Shown: positions 30,132 through 40,707 of the stretch, piece after piece
How the letters are laid out: every line of letters begins with the position of its first letter
Position numbering within the stretch: position 1 is the first letter of the stretch
Assembly (NCBI GenBank): GCA_032716605.1
Contig: CM064480.1
Span: 29,078,379-29,142,378 of the forward strand
DNA from: Paralithodes platypus
Taxonomy: Eukaryota > Arthropoda > Malacostraca > Decapoda > Lithodidae
Length of the DNA: 64,000 nt
Reading direction: 5' to 3'
Notes under the pieces: generated by a model
Database searches by the model: none
Seen by the model: the letters and a program-made list of their open reading frames with translations, nothing else
What the model was told of the DNA's origin: nothing
Position numbers and translations under genes: made by a program

Positions 30132-33100
30132 TAAAATGCCCCAGAACAAGAAGCCCACCACAGAAGCCACGAGCGAACACCACACAGAAACACCCGAAAG
30201 AAAGGTCCACAGAATGAAAGGACCAGCTGACCGAGCCAGCCAATCCAGACAGGCCCAAGCCCGCAGGGCTAAGTATCTCCAGGCCGCAACTACATACCCC
30301 TTCTAAACTGACCATTTTCCACACCTCACGTACACTACCCCCTCGTGTCCTACACTTCTAACTACAAAGATGATGAACAGGAATATACATTCATATTAAA
30401 AACACCCATGCCCTGTCCCTACGTTGAGCCAATGCCAACACATCAGACAGCCATAATTATATCTATGTATGTTCTTACATCCGAGAAGTAGATGTTATAT
30501 ACCTTAGAAGTTAATACACCCATGCTGTCCCTAGGTTTAAGATATTCATATTAACATAACCTAACATACCTTGTCTTGCCAGACTAAGTTTCTGAAGACC
30601 CATCGCCCCATAAAATCTATGTATTTAATCCTTAGTTTAAGTATTAATGTTAACATTCCCTAAGTTTCTGAAGACTCATTGCCCATAAAACCTATGTATT
30701 CAATCCTTAGGTTAAGTATCTTTATCCGCCATTGTGTTCACCGTTTTCCACTTACTTTTCCACAATTGTCATACGTCTTCCACTTACCTCCTTCGTATCC
30801 ACAGTCCACACTACGCTATATTACTTCGTGTCCTACACCTCTTACCCGCCCGATTCTACCTACACGATGATGAACAAGAATATACATTCATATTAAAAAC
30901 ATCCATGCCCTGTCCCTGAGTTGAGCCAACGCCAACCAATCCGACAGCCATATATCTATGTATGTTCTTACATCCGAGAAGTAGATGTAAAAAAAGAAAC
31001 CACATGTCCAAACTCATAAGAAATTAAAGATACCCACGGGTACACCAAGATATAGAACCATTGCCCCCATAAGACTTAAACAGCCATGACTACAGATGTT
31101 AGCCACCATGCTGTAACGTAATCCTTACCCCAACCAGAGATTGTATAGATAACCTTTGTTACCAGTATCTATCATAGTACCTCGAAACAATAACGCAGTA
31201 CCCCTACGAACTTCCGCTTTCCTTGGGTCTATATTTCATAGAAAACACAGTTCCCAGGGACACCTAGACGTACAAAAAAAGCGTGTCAAATAATAGGTCC
31301 ATAACCCCTCGTATGTACGAGAAATAATACACCATGTTTTCCTTACTTTATCCACAAGTCACGCACACACCTACAGTTAACCTCCTTCTCCCCCACCGCC
31401 CCACAGTCCACATGATTCTATCTTTTCCAGACTCATATACCACCCCGTATTTGCATCCCCCGGTAGCATTTGACTAACGTACTTTCACTGTCTTTTCAAA
31501 CTCCAATATCAATTGTAGCCTAATGCCACCCCCACGCCCAGGGACCCTAGGGGCAAATTTCCCTGTAGCCCCTGAGCTTCCCCCCCTCTCTCATTAAGAT
31601 ACCCGCGCTTCTCGACTCTTGTCCGACCTAGCCTCTCTCTCATACTTCTTGAAGATCCTTGATTTTTCCGTTGCTAATGCTCTCCAACCTTTTATATATA
31701 TACTCCTATCCAGCCTACCTTCACTTAGTAGGCCAGAACAACATTAGAACTTTACTAACCCCTTGCATGCCATCTATTCTCTTACAACCCCTTCACAACC
31801 CTGCACCCCATGGTCGTCGGTGCGAGGCTCGCCGCCTCGCCAGTAACTAATTTCTATTGCCATACTTCCAGATAAATGTGGCAGAGTTAGCAACCAGTCT
31901 CCACGACATCCAGCAAGCCATGCAATTAACAGCCAACCGAGTACACCCAGCTAGCCAAGGCACCTTCGGTTTTTATATTAAGAACACCCACATCTGTCTC
32001 ATAAACAGAGGGTTATTACAAACACTGGTGATATGGCAAGCCCCTAGCCACAGCCGCCGGACGACCATCCCAGAGGGAGAGCGCCCGGCTACCCCTTTTT
32101 ACCAACCCAAGGAGGGAGACCCCCACCCCGCGGAGGTATACCTGACCCCTGTTTTGACTTCCGGGTCATTGCCAGGTAGCCTAGGAATTCTTCCTATCAA
32201 TGAACTAACCATGCATGTCTAACCCCCTTACTCACTTCTCTATACCCACAATAACCCATCCACCTGTTTTGCATACTCGGATAGTCAAATTAGCACCTCA
32301 GCTATGCAATAGAACAAAGACTGAGCAATATAAGAGAGACGTCCCTATCACAGCTGTCCCAGTCCTCCCCGCAAAGTAGATCCAGTCTCCCTTCCATAAA
32401 TACTTCCAGTATAGCCAAAATAGTACCTTTTACTAAGGCTCAGTTATATCACAAATTGAAGGCTTCCTATAGCCATGTGCCACAACAGTAATCACCATCT
32501 TACCCCGTCCCCATATCTATTGAGAGCTCAAATAAATCCATAAGACTCGAGATCCCTATTGTCTACAGGGTCCAGAACCGAGCCTATAAACCTAGCTCCC
32601 GCCCCCAGTCAAATCAGTTGAAAGTTAGACACCAACCAGTGGTCACTACCCTGAAGTTAACCTCTAGCTCTGCCCTTGTGTTGTTCCTGAGTTGAGAGAT
32701 TCCCGAGCCGGCAGACTCCATGGCAGAAGTTAAATAGAAGAGCTGTCCATGTACAAATCCTAACGTGCACCTTATAACCTTCACACAAATTCGTGGGTAT
32801 ATAAGTGTGTAGCCAGCACCGATCATCAAGAGATCAGACTTGAAAACTTCCTACATTTTGGACCACCTGGACGGCCGAGGAACCAGTCATTAGCCCCCAA
32901 CATCACCGGAAGCAAGATAACCAGGACCAGACCTACAAATACTATTCAAGATTCATGTTACTAGTACTAAGTGTTATAGTACCAGTTGACACTCACTTAT
33001 TAACTTTCTATGAAGTGGCTATAACCTTGCCCAGTGTAACTCATATCTAACCATTCCATTTGGGACGTACTAAGCGTATCAGTGTTCATTAATTAACAGG

Positions 33101-33672
33101 CGACATTGACTCTCGTAATTACCTTATTCAGATATTAAAACCCTAGTGATATCTAACGTTCGCCCACTGATTTGTGTTCTACGTATTTCTGCTATAAGAA
33201 TATAAACCTTAGATCAGTACCCCCATGAGGTTGCTAGAGATTCCGTGTTCTAAAATAGACGCGTGTCTAATCCTAACTGTGAGCTGCTACTTGGGCATGC
33301 GACCAGCCAGTAAGAGATCAAATCAGTAAAATTGAATACATAAATATATTGAGGTCTTCCAGTATAATAAAACTTGCTAACTAAACCTGTGATCAGAAGA
33401 GTATACCTGAACGTTGGAAGTGGGAGACTAGGCTCCATCCAGATCCGCTAATGCTAGCAGTTCCCTTCTATTATTTGTTTTGTACGAGAATTACTATTTG
33501 TCTATGCTCTTTATTCATCTACTTAAATAAAAGTGATCGTGTGTCGTGTTACCGTGTGTTTATTTTGTGTTCTCTATTCCTCATACCTTGTATTGTGCAT
33601 GCAGCCTTATATACCCAGTCAGATAGAACCCACATTACCCAAGTTAATCCTGTAGAAAAACAGGGCATAACA
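30132..33672 (+). repeat. 3' LTR (3541 bp)
   Basis: Same ends as the 5' LTR. TATA at 31693-31700, TTCACTT initiator near 31723, AATAAA at 33526-33531. The edge ORF at 30136-30306 is open (56 codons). Confidence 0.95.
30136..30306 (+). CDS. Small basic ORF at the LTR 5' edge (copy 3)
   Basis: Third copy of the 56-codon frame; differs from the others by a Thr-to-Met change and by KYLQAATTYPF at its end. Function unknown. Confidence 0.3.
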   Translation: MPQNKKPTTEATSEHHTETPERKVHRMKGPADRASQSRQAQARRAKYLQAATTYPF

Positions 33673-34038
33673 ATATTGATATAAAACATTGTATTTTACA
33701 AACATATTGATATATGACATTGTATTTTACAAACATATTGATATATGATATTGTATTTTACAAACATATTGATATATGACATTGTATTTTACAAACATAT
33801 TGATATATAACATTGTATTTTACAAACACATTGATATATGACATTGTATTTTACAAACATATTGATATATGACATTGTATTTTACAAACATATTGATATA
33901 TGACATTGTATTTTACAAACATATTGATATATGACATTGTATTTTACAAACATATTGATATATGACATTGTATTTTACAAACATATTGATATATGACATT
34001 GTATTTTACAAACATATTGATATATGACATTGTATTTT
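33673..34038. repeat. 31-bp minisatellite, about 12 copies
   Basis: Unit of 31 bases made of ATATTGATATATGACATTG followed by TATTTTACAAAC, nearly perfect over 11.8 copies. The left flank of the LTR element (TTTTACAAACATATT at 18862-18876) is part of one more unit, so the element inserted near the left edge of this array. Confidence 0.93.
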
Positions 34039-34177
34039 CCTACACAATCGTTACAGGAATACTTGTACATTGTTTGAAGCGAGGTGAATGAAATGTGAGG
34101 TACCGGTAGTATAAATTATGCATAGTAACTTTCTATTATGAATAGCTAACATTTTACCATCAGTCTGGAAACAAATT

Positions 34178-34390
34178 TGTCTGTGGGCGAACAGACTTCA
34201 AGGTGTGGGTGTGGGCGAACGCACTTTATTGTTTGGGAGAAAACTCCATTATTTGGGCGAAGGGACTTCCTTGTTTGGGCGAACAGACTTGCTTGATTGG
34301 GCAAACGAACCTCCTCGTTTGGGCGAACGGACTGGAAAGTGTGGGCGAACAGACTTTGGGCGAAAAAACTCGTGGGCGAAAAGACTGTAA
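34178..34390. repeat. Degenerate GGGCGAAC-GACT array
   Basis: About ten copies of GGGCGAA(C/A)nnACT with spacing shrinking from about 28 to about 13 bases towards the right. Open in two plus frames but without protein-like features. Confidence 0.7.
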
Positions 34391-34424
34391 ACCCAGGGGA
34401 CTATAGTCACAAATGGCTTTTTAA

Positions 34425-34628
34425 TCCCTTCTGTACCGGCGACGTCTTTTGCATTTTATTTTAGTTATATTAAGACGATTTTGTGCAGTTTAAGAAGGAT
34501 CTGTGGTAGTAAAAAGGGTTAAGTGAGATAGTTCGAAGTCTGTTTATTGCTGGAGGCCCTTTCTAAGCTGAATATAATCGTGTAATAGCCAGAATAAAGT
34601 TAAAAGTACATCACCGGTACAGAAGGGG
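34425..34628. mobile_element. 204-bp MITE with TTAA duplication
   Basis: TTAA at 34421-34424 and 34629-34632. Inverted ends: CCCTTCTGTACCGGCGA and, read inward from the right, CCCCTTCTGTACCGGTGA. The interior resembles the 203-bp element at 60114-60316 in the block TCTAAGCTG...ATCG...TAAT...CC.GAAT, so both belong to one family. Confidence 0.88.
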
Positions 34629-34696
34629 TTAAACCCATGGAATGAGTTGAACTTCATAACAATTACTAAAATTTAGCACCTATCCTATAATGGACC

Positions 34697-36523
34697 TTGG
34701 ATGATCTATCCAAGAATCTATCACGACAGGTAAAAAAGGATATTAGTAAAGAAAAAAGAAATTATGAAATTAAGGTTGCCAATGACTCAAAAAATAATCC
34801 TAAAGCTTTTTACCAACTATATAAATCCAAGGTTAGAGATGTAATTGGTCCCCTTAAAACTTCGATAGGAGAAATGACAGTAAATGATTTAGAAATGTGC
34901 AGTACATTAAATAGTCAATTTCTTTCCGTTTTCACTAATGAAAATTTGGCACAGTTTCCAGAAGTCCGTAAGGTATACAGCGATAGTATAGATAATAGGT
35001 TAAGTACGGTTACTATAAGTAGAAATGATGTGCTTAAGGAAATTGACAGACTGAAACCTCATAAATCGCCTGGTCCTGATGAGGTATATGCTAGAGTATT
35101 AAAAGAATGCAGAGATGAGTTAAGTTACCCATTAACATTTCTATTTAACAAGTCATTAGAAACAGGTATAGTTCCAGAAGCTTGGAAGCTTGCAAATGTA
35201 GTTCCGATCTTCAAAAAAGGTGATAAATCAATAGCATCCAATTACCGTCCCATTAGTCTCACTTCAATCATAGGAAAGCTACTAGAGTCAATTATTGCTA
35301 GGAAAATGAGAAACCACTTAGAAACATTTAATTTAATCAATTCTTCTCAGCATGGATTCACTCAGGGACGGTCTTGCCTTACTAATTTGCTTAGTTTTTT
35401 CTCAGAGGTATATGAAGCAGTAGATAATGACAAGTCATATGATATTATATATTTAGATTTCAGTAAAGCTTTCGACAGAGTCCCTCATGAAAGATTGATG
35501 AGAAAGGTTGAGGCACATGGTATAGGTGGGGCATTGTTAGGATGGATTAGGTCATGGCTAATTGGTAGGAAGCAGAGAGTCAGCATAAATGGTACGAAGT
35601 CAGAATGGGGATCAGTCAAAAGTGGTGTCCCCCAGGGATCGGTATTAGGTCCCCTGTTGTTTCTTATATACATAAATGACCTAGATTTAGGTATAACTAG
35701 TAGGATAAGTAAATTCGCAGACGATACTAAAATAGGGAGATCAATTGATTCAGATAGCGATATAGAGTGCCTCCAAAGGGATCTAGATACCTTACATGAA
35801 TGGTCAGTAAATTGGCAAATGAAGTTTAACATTGACAAATGCAAGGTATTAAAGATAGGGAAGATGCAAACAAATGTTAAATATAAACTAGCTAATTTAG
35901 AATTAGAAAATTCAGACTGTGAGAAAGATCTAGGTGTGTTTGTTAGCAATGATTTGAAGCCTAGAAAACAGTGTATAAGCGTTCGTAATAAGGCAAACAG
36001 GATTCTCGGGTTCATCTCTAGGAGTGTGAGTAACAGAACTGCTGATGTTATCTTAAAACTTTACTTGTCATTAGTGAGACCCCATATGGATTATGCTGTC
36101 CAATTTTGGTGTCCTTATTACAGAATGGACATAGATTCATTGGAGAGAGTACAGCGTAGAATGACAAAAATGATCCATAATATTAGAAATCTTTCGTATG
36201 AAGAAGGGTTGAAGAAATTAGGTTTACATTCGTTAGAGAGACGCAGAGTTAGAGGGGATATGATAGAGGTGTTCAAGTGGGTTAGTGGGATTAACAAAGG
36301 GGACATGACAAATGTACTAAAGCTCAGTGATAGCGAAAGAACTCGTACCAATGGTTTCAAATTAGATAAATTTAGTTTCAGAAAAGATATAGGCAAATAT
36401 TGGTTTGGTAACAGAGTTGTAGATGGGTGGAATGGACTACCAAGTGCTATAGTGGGATCTAAAACTGTAGGGAGCTTTAAGATAAAATTGGATAAGCATA
36501 TGGACGAGAAGGGTTGGGTGTGA
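34697..36523 (+). CDS. LINE reverse transcriptase (ORF2 C-terminal 600 residues)
   Basis: One open frame of about 600 residues without stops. RT motifs: NVVPIFKKGD, SNYRPISLTSIIGKLLE, HGFTQGRSC, IIYLDFSKAFDRVPHE (motif A), SGVPQGSVLGPLLF (motif B) and KFADDTKIG (motif C, catalytic Asp-Asp). The thumb and C-terminal block follow, through YWFGNRVVDGWNGLP to DEKGWV and TGA. The N-terminal endonuclease and ORF1 are lost by truncation, and the first few codons are flanking sequence; there is no ATG of its own. It is the best reference in this window for the broken copies at 8145-18298 and 60537-62163. Confidence 0.9.
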   Translation: MDDLSKNLSRQVKKDISKEKRNYEIKVANDSKNNPKAFYQLYKSKVRDVIGPLKTSIGEMTVNDLEMCSTLNSQFLSVFTNENLAQFPEVRKVYSDSIDNRLSTVTISRNDVLKEIDRLKPHKSPGPDEVYARVLKECRDELSYPLTFLFNKSLETGIVPEAWKLANVVPIFKKGDKSIASNYRPISLTSIIGKLLESIIARKMRNHLETFNLINSSQHGFTQGRSCLTNLLSFFSEVYEAVDNDKSYDIIYLDFSKAFDRVPHERLMRKVEAHGIGGALLGWIRSWLIGRKQRVSINGTKSEWGSVKSGVPQGSVLGPLLFLIYINDLDLGITSRISKFADDTKIGRSIDSDSDIECLQRDLDTLHEWSVNWQMKFNIDKCKVLKIGKMQTNVKYKLANLELENSDCEKDLGVFVSNDLKPRKQCISVRNKANRILGFISRSVSNRTADVILKLYLSLVRPHMDYAVQFWCPYYRMDIDSLERVQRRMTKMIHNIRNLSYEEGLKKLGLHSLERRRVRGDMIEVFKWVSGINKGDMTNVLKLSDSERTRTNGFKLDKFSFRKDIGKYWFGNRVVDGWNGLPSAIVGSKTVGSFKIKLDKHMDEKGWV

Positions 36524-36745
36524 AGGGGGATCAGCCGGGTTGGGCCAATCAGCGCTCTGCAGACCCCCATAATCCTGCGTTAATCTCTAACCGTTTTGGT
36601 AAGATGATCCTCAGGGTATTAGAGTGTTGAGCCTATAATTGGGCTTTGTAATTGAATTGGGGTTGTGTGGGACAGGGATCTGCCTTGCTTAGGCCAATCG
36701 GCTTTCTGCAGACTCCCATTTTCTTATGTTCTTATGTTCTTATGA
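34707..36745 (+). mobile_element. CR1-like LINE, 5' truncated, with open RT
   Basis: Begins inside ORF2 (homology with the LINE at 8145 starts near AATCTATCA at 34715) and runs to a complete 3' UTR ending ATTTTCTTATGTTCTTATG. The two 3' UTR modules are both present. 5' truncation is typical of LINE insertion. Confidence 0.92.
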
Positions 36746-37393
36746 TCTGGCTCAGGGGCTAATCTCCTTTCATCCTATCCGACGACACCGTGTTTTTGTC
36801 AAAATTTCTGACACTTAATTATTGTTGACATTAACAATATAAATCACCAGTACACCTACACTGTAGACAAATCTCCATAAAATATACACTAAAAGACCGT
36901 AAAATACCGCTACCGAAAACAGTAGGCCTATTAAATATTACGTAATATGTTTAGCTGTGGTCTACCTTCAGAATACAACACTGAGACCGTAAATTGTATA
37001 ACTATAGTCTGTTGTATTTCAGCTGAAGGTAAATTACATGTCTTCATTTTGATTACTCGGCTACCGTGAAGATTCTGTAGCCAAATACGTTGTTGATTAT
37101 TATAATAATTTCGTATAAGCTAGATAATTATAAAATACGTTTGATAAATATAAGCTATAGTTTAAATGTGATAAGTAGTTTCAATTAAGTGTGCTATTTT
37201 AACTTAGCTTGTAATCTCTGTAGGCTACATAGGCCTCCCGTACCTTAATTACATATTTTGTCCTTATCATCTGAAGAAAGGTAGTTTGCAAATGACGATA
37301 AGATGTCGATATAATTAATTAGACTATATGAGTCTGATAAAAATAGGCTAGACAAATTATTTACTATAGGTTATTTTGCTAATTAACTGACAT
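36746..37393. other. AT-rich gap with imperfect inverted repeat
   Basis: No ORF. CTACCTTCAG(n)AATACAAC near 36961 and GTTGTATTTCAGCTGAAGGTA near 37012 (given in two overlapping blocks) form an imperfect inverted repeat about 75 bases across. TAGGCCTA motifs recur. Confidence 0.4.
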
Positions 37394-37741
37394 GCCTGAA
37401 TTAGAAAACTCAGACTGTGAGAAAGATCTAGGCGTGTTTGTTAGCAATGATTTGAAACCTAGAAAACAGTGTATAAGCGTTCGTAACAAGGCAAACAGTA
37501 GGCTATTTTTGGGTTCATCTCTAGGAGTGTGAGTAACAGAACTGCAGATGTTATCTTAAAACTTTACTTGTCATTAGTGAGACCCCACATGGATTATGCT
37601 GTTCAATTTTGGTGTCCTTATTACAGAATGGACATAGATTCCTTATAGAGAGTACAACGTAGAATTAAACAAAATATCCATAATATTAGAAATCTCCCAT
37701 ATGAAGGAAGGTTGAAGAAATTAGGCTTACATTCGTTAGAA
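37394..37741 (+). pseudogene. LINE RT C-terminal scrap
   Basis: Matches the LINE frame from ELENSDCEKDLGVFVSND to LGLHSLE, truncated at both ends. It carries a short insertion near 37499 and a TAG where SLERV has Glu. Confidence 0.88.
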
Positions 37742-37751
37742 CTTAGAGATG

Positions 37752-38017
37752 TCTTATTTTAATTGTTCGTCACCCTTACACACAAAGTTTTATACAATCT
37801 CAAATCACAAGGCTATAACCATATATTCATTGTGCATTTACGTAAGACTCGATTCAGGCTCCAATCTGCAAGGCAGGTTGCGTATATACGCAACTTGCCT
37901 TGCAGATTGGAGCCTGAATCGAGTCTTACGTAAATGCACAATGAATATAATTATGGTTATAGCCTTGTGATTTGTGATTGTATAAAACTCTGTGTGTATG
38001 TGTGACGATTAAATTAA
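37752..38017. repeat. Foldback palindrome, about 130-bp arms
   Basis: Two nearly perfect inverted arms meet at GCGTATATACGC (37880-37891) with no loop. Pairing extends from the centre (TTGCCTTGCAGATTGGAGCC against its complement) out to GTCAC...GTGAC, with a few mismatches. A foldback transposon or hairpin MITE is likely; no coding capacity. Confidence 0.9.
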
Positions 38018-39018
38018 GAAATATAATTTAATTAACAAAATATCAAATACTGTAGGCCTATATTTAGCCAATTCATTAAATAATAATCTATAGAGTAAAC
38101 ATTTCATATCTAGCTTATTATGGCAAACTCAAGTCTAATTAAGGCTATTCCACATCATATCCTCATTTACAAACCACCTTTATTCAGTTAAAAAGGATAA
38201 AATACTCAATTAAGGGGACCAACCGGTTTTTAGGCTTAAAAAGCTCGAAATCCTGAAAATACCATTAGGTGTTTACTCAATATCCCTTCATAAGCCAGTG
38301 AAATGTTATAAGTGAAACCCCATTGGATTTTTTTTTTTTTTTTATGTTTTCCAAACTTTTCCTGTATATCTAAAAACGTTATTTAGTGAACTTTGAAATT
38401 GACAGGCTCAGTAATTACTGGTCGTACTAGGATCGTACATATATAAGTGGAAAGAGCGTAAAATACTCTAAAACTTCCCATACGCTTTATATTCTACTCT
38501 GCCGTGTTCCTGCGTAAAATATTGTAACAATATTTTTTGTTTTTTGTTTTACCTAATTATCTTAGACTTTCACATGTTTTTTTTCCCAAAACCTGTTTTG
38601 TCGCACTTTGGCATCTTATATAAATGTATTATTGGACCTATAGGAATGGTGTATATACCATTGTCAAAGGGAATTAAAAGCACTACATTATTTATAAAGC
38701 TAATTTACTCTAGCCAACATTCTTTGTTTGCAGCATGTTGTCACAGTCGTAAAATTCTAGAAAATAATTTCACCTTAATTCATAATCACTTAAATCCAAA
38801 AATACACAAAGTATATACAATTTAATTTATAGAAACTACAGACACACCTTTTGTGAGTTGCTTGATCACATACAGCAGGTGCTATAGGGATTTCTGTAGG
38901 AGTTATATGCGTTTTAGTAGTGCTATAGTTTTCAACCTTTTACCTAAATTGAAAGAAAAAACAATATATATATACTATATATATATATACTGTATATACA
39001 TATAATAGTAATATATTC
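38018..39018. other. AT-rich gap
   Basis: No supported gene. A T-run at about 38327-38343 and TA-rich stretches at about 38968-39000 directly left of the next LTR. Confidence 0.4.
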
Positions 39019-39328
39019 TGACATACGGAGCCCTGTATGTTAATTTAAGAGTTAGAATTAGAGTTGAAGGAGTCACACTACCCAAACGGTGAAGCAGACT
39101 AGCGAGCGAACTAGCGAGTGGGGAAACCAGCTCACCAACAAACTAGCCTTCACACCTGCGTGCGTCATAGGGGACCCTGCAAACTACTTGATGACCGACG
39201 CTATGACGTATGATCGACGCCAGGAGCTGTGAGTGGACCAGGCACCTGTTATGCGACTCGAGGAGCTGTGATTGGAGCAGGCACCACCCCCCGCCTCCTG
39301 ATTCGTTTCCTACACCATCATTGTTTAG

Positions 39329-39363
39329 TATATAAGACCCGAGTTGTGGGCATTCAAATCAGT
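39329..39363 (+). promoter_or_regulatory. LTR core promoter: TATA box and initiator
   Basis: TATATAAG at 39329-39336, and 32 bases on the A of TCAGT at 39361. Spacing and both motifs fit an arthropod TATA/Inr promoter. The matching part of the 3' LTR is deleted. Confidence 0.7.
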
Positions 39364-39509
39364 CTCATTTGGAGTTGGGGAAGGTGAACTTGCAGCTGGA
39401 GGAAGACAGGGTGAAGTATTATAATGGGATTGTGACTGTCAGTCAGATTATATAAATGTGTGTTAAGTGTGTTCGGTGTAAACACTTACGTTATGTTGGT
39501 TAGTGAGAT

Positions 39510-39735
39510 ATGTGATTGGGACGTTAACGCTACTATTATGTGCTTAACTATTTGATTGGGAATTAACGTGAACGCTACTATTATGTGCTTAACTATTTGA
39601 TTGCGAATTAACGTGAACGCTACTATTATGTGCTTAACTATTTGATTGGGAATTAACGTTAACGCTACTATTTATGTACTTAACTATTTGATTGGGAATT
39701 AACGTTAACGCTATTATTATGTACTTAACTATTTT
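39510..39735. repeat. Tandem 45-bp repeats inside LTR
   Basis: Units built on GGGAATTAACGTGAACGC and TACTATTATGTGCTTAACT, about five copies; the same array is at about 45270-45490 in the 3' LTR. Confidence 0.85.
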
Positions 39736-40707
39736 AGTTGACTAACTTGTGGACTAAAGCAACTCTTTAAGTAATTGGGTTATGATGAAAGTAATACTAT
39801 TGTTTTAGATTAATACTTACGAGTTCTTTCATTTTCTTTATATTAAGCTTACATTGCTTAACGGTGCTTAGTACGGTGATGCTATTGTCTCGTATTAGTA
39901 ATATCGCCTTAGACTAACATGGCTGTGTTAATATTACTTCTAGTGATTTCCTAAGCTGAAGAAAATTCTTTTGCTTCAAAATATTATATTTTGCTTTTCA
40001 TATTATTTGAGTGAGACCTGAATCGAATCTATGAAGCGATCCTGTAACTTTATTTACTCATAATCAAACTTCAATGTTACGTGGTTAAGAAATACATTTA
40101 ACTAATTATTAAATATATACCTAACTTTTTATGTGACTTTGATATTACTCCTGATGATAATAATAATATAATCCTATTAACGTAAGACAAGAACCAAGAA
40201 TAATTATATTAAATATAGATAAAAGGACATATAAGAAAACTATCTATTCATTTCAAAAAGGGTAAGAGACAGAAATATTCTTACTTTACTATTTATCTTT
40301 CAAGACTTTATAAAATTAATAGTCCTTCTTTAGCTATAACTAATTCGGTTCATAACCATAGCCTACTAAGCTTCGGTTAAATAATAATTCTTTATAAATA
40401 CTACACGACTTTAATTAGTTTCAGTATTTTTCATAATTAAAGAGTATCAGTCAATAAAGGATACTAAGTCCTAAGATCCAAAAGGAAAGGAAGCAACAAC
40501 AGGAAATGATTTTATTAGATTTTACTTTTGTTTTGCCTTCAGCTGACTGATACCTTAATATATATCTCTGTGCTATCTAGATTCATCAAGTTAACCACTT
40601 GAGGATCAAAATACGTAACAGAAGAGTGGCGACCTCGCCAGGATTCGTTTCATACAGTTTCACTCAGTTTCATTAACGTTTCACTACTTAAAAATCAAAT
40701 ATTAATC

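Larger units (their letters stand above)
18877..33672 (+). mobile_element. Long-LTR Metaviridae (Gypsy-type) retrotransposon, complete but degraded
   Basis: Two LTRs of 3542 and 3541 bases bound 7.7 kb of gag, protease, RT, RNase H and integrase. A PPT precedes the 3' LTR, and the 5-bp target duplication ATATT is at 18872-18876 and 33673-33677. The RT-RNase H-integrase order is that of Metaviridae. Breaks: protease active-site Gly replaced, a 480-bp MITE in RT and two TAG codons in RNase H. The LTRs differ at roughly 18 sites in their first 720 bases by eye and less further in, so the insertion is old enough to have collected mutations. The base immediately after the 5' LTR begins CTGGCGGCAGCGG, a candidate primer-binding site. 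Confidence 0.93.
39019..40620 (+). repeat. 5' LTR (1602 bp)
   Basis: Starts TGACATACGG, ends TACGTAACA. Contains a core promoter (39329-39361), a tandem array of about five 45-base units (39510-39735) and AATAAA at 40453-40458. Confidence 0.93.

Noticed and set aside
39010..39018. Target duplication for the Gmr1-type element
   Set aside because: The bases left (TATTC) and right (ATATA) of the LTRs do not match; both flanks are TA-rich, so any similarity there is uninformative.
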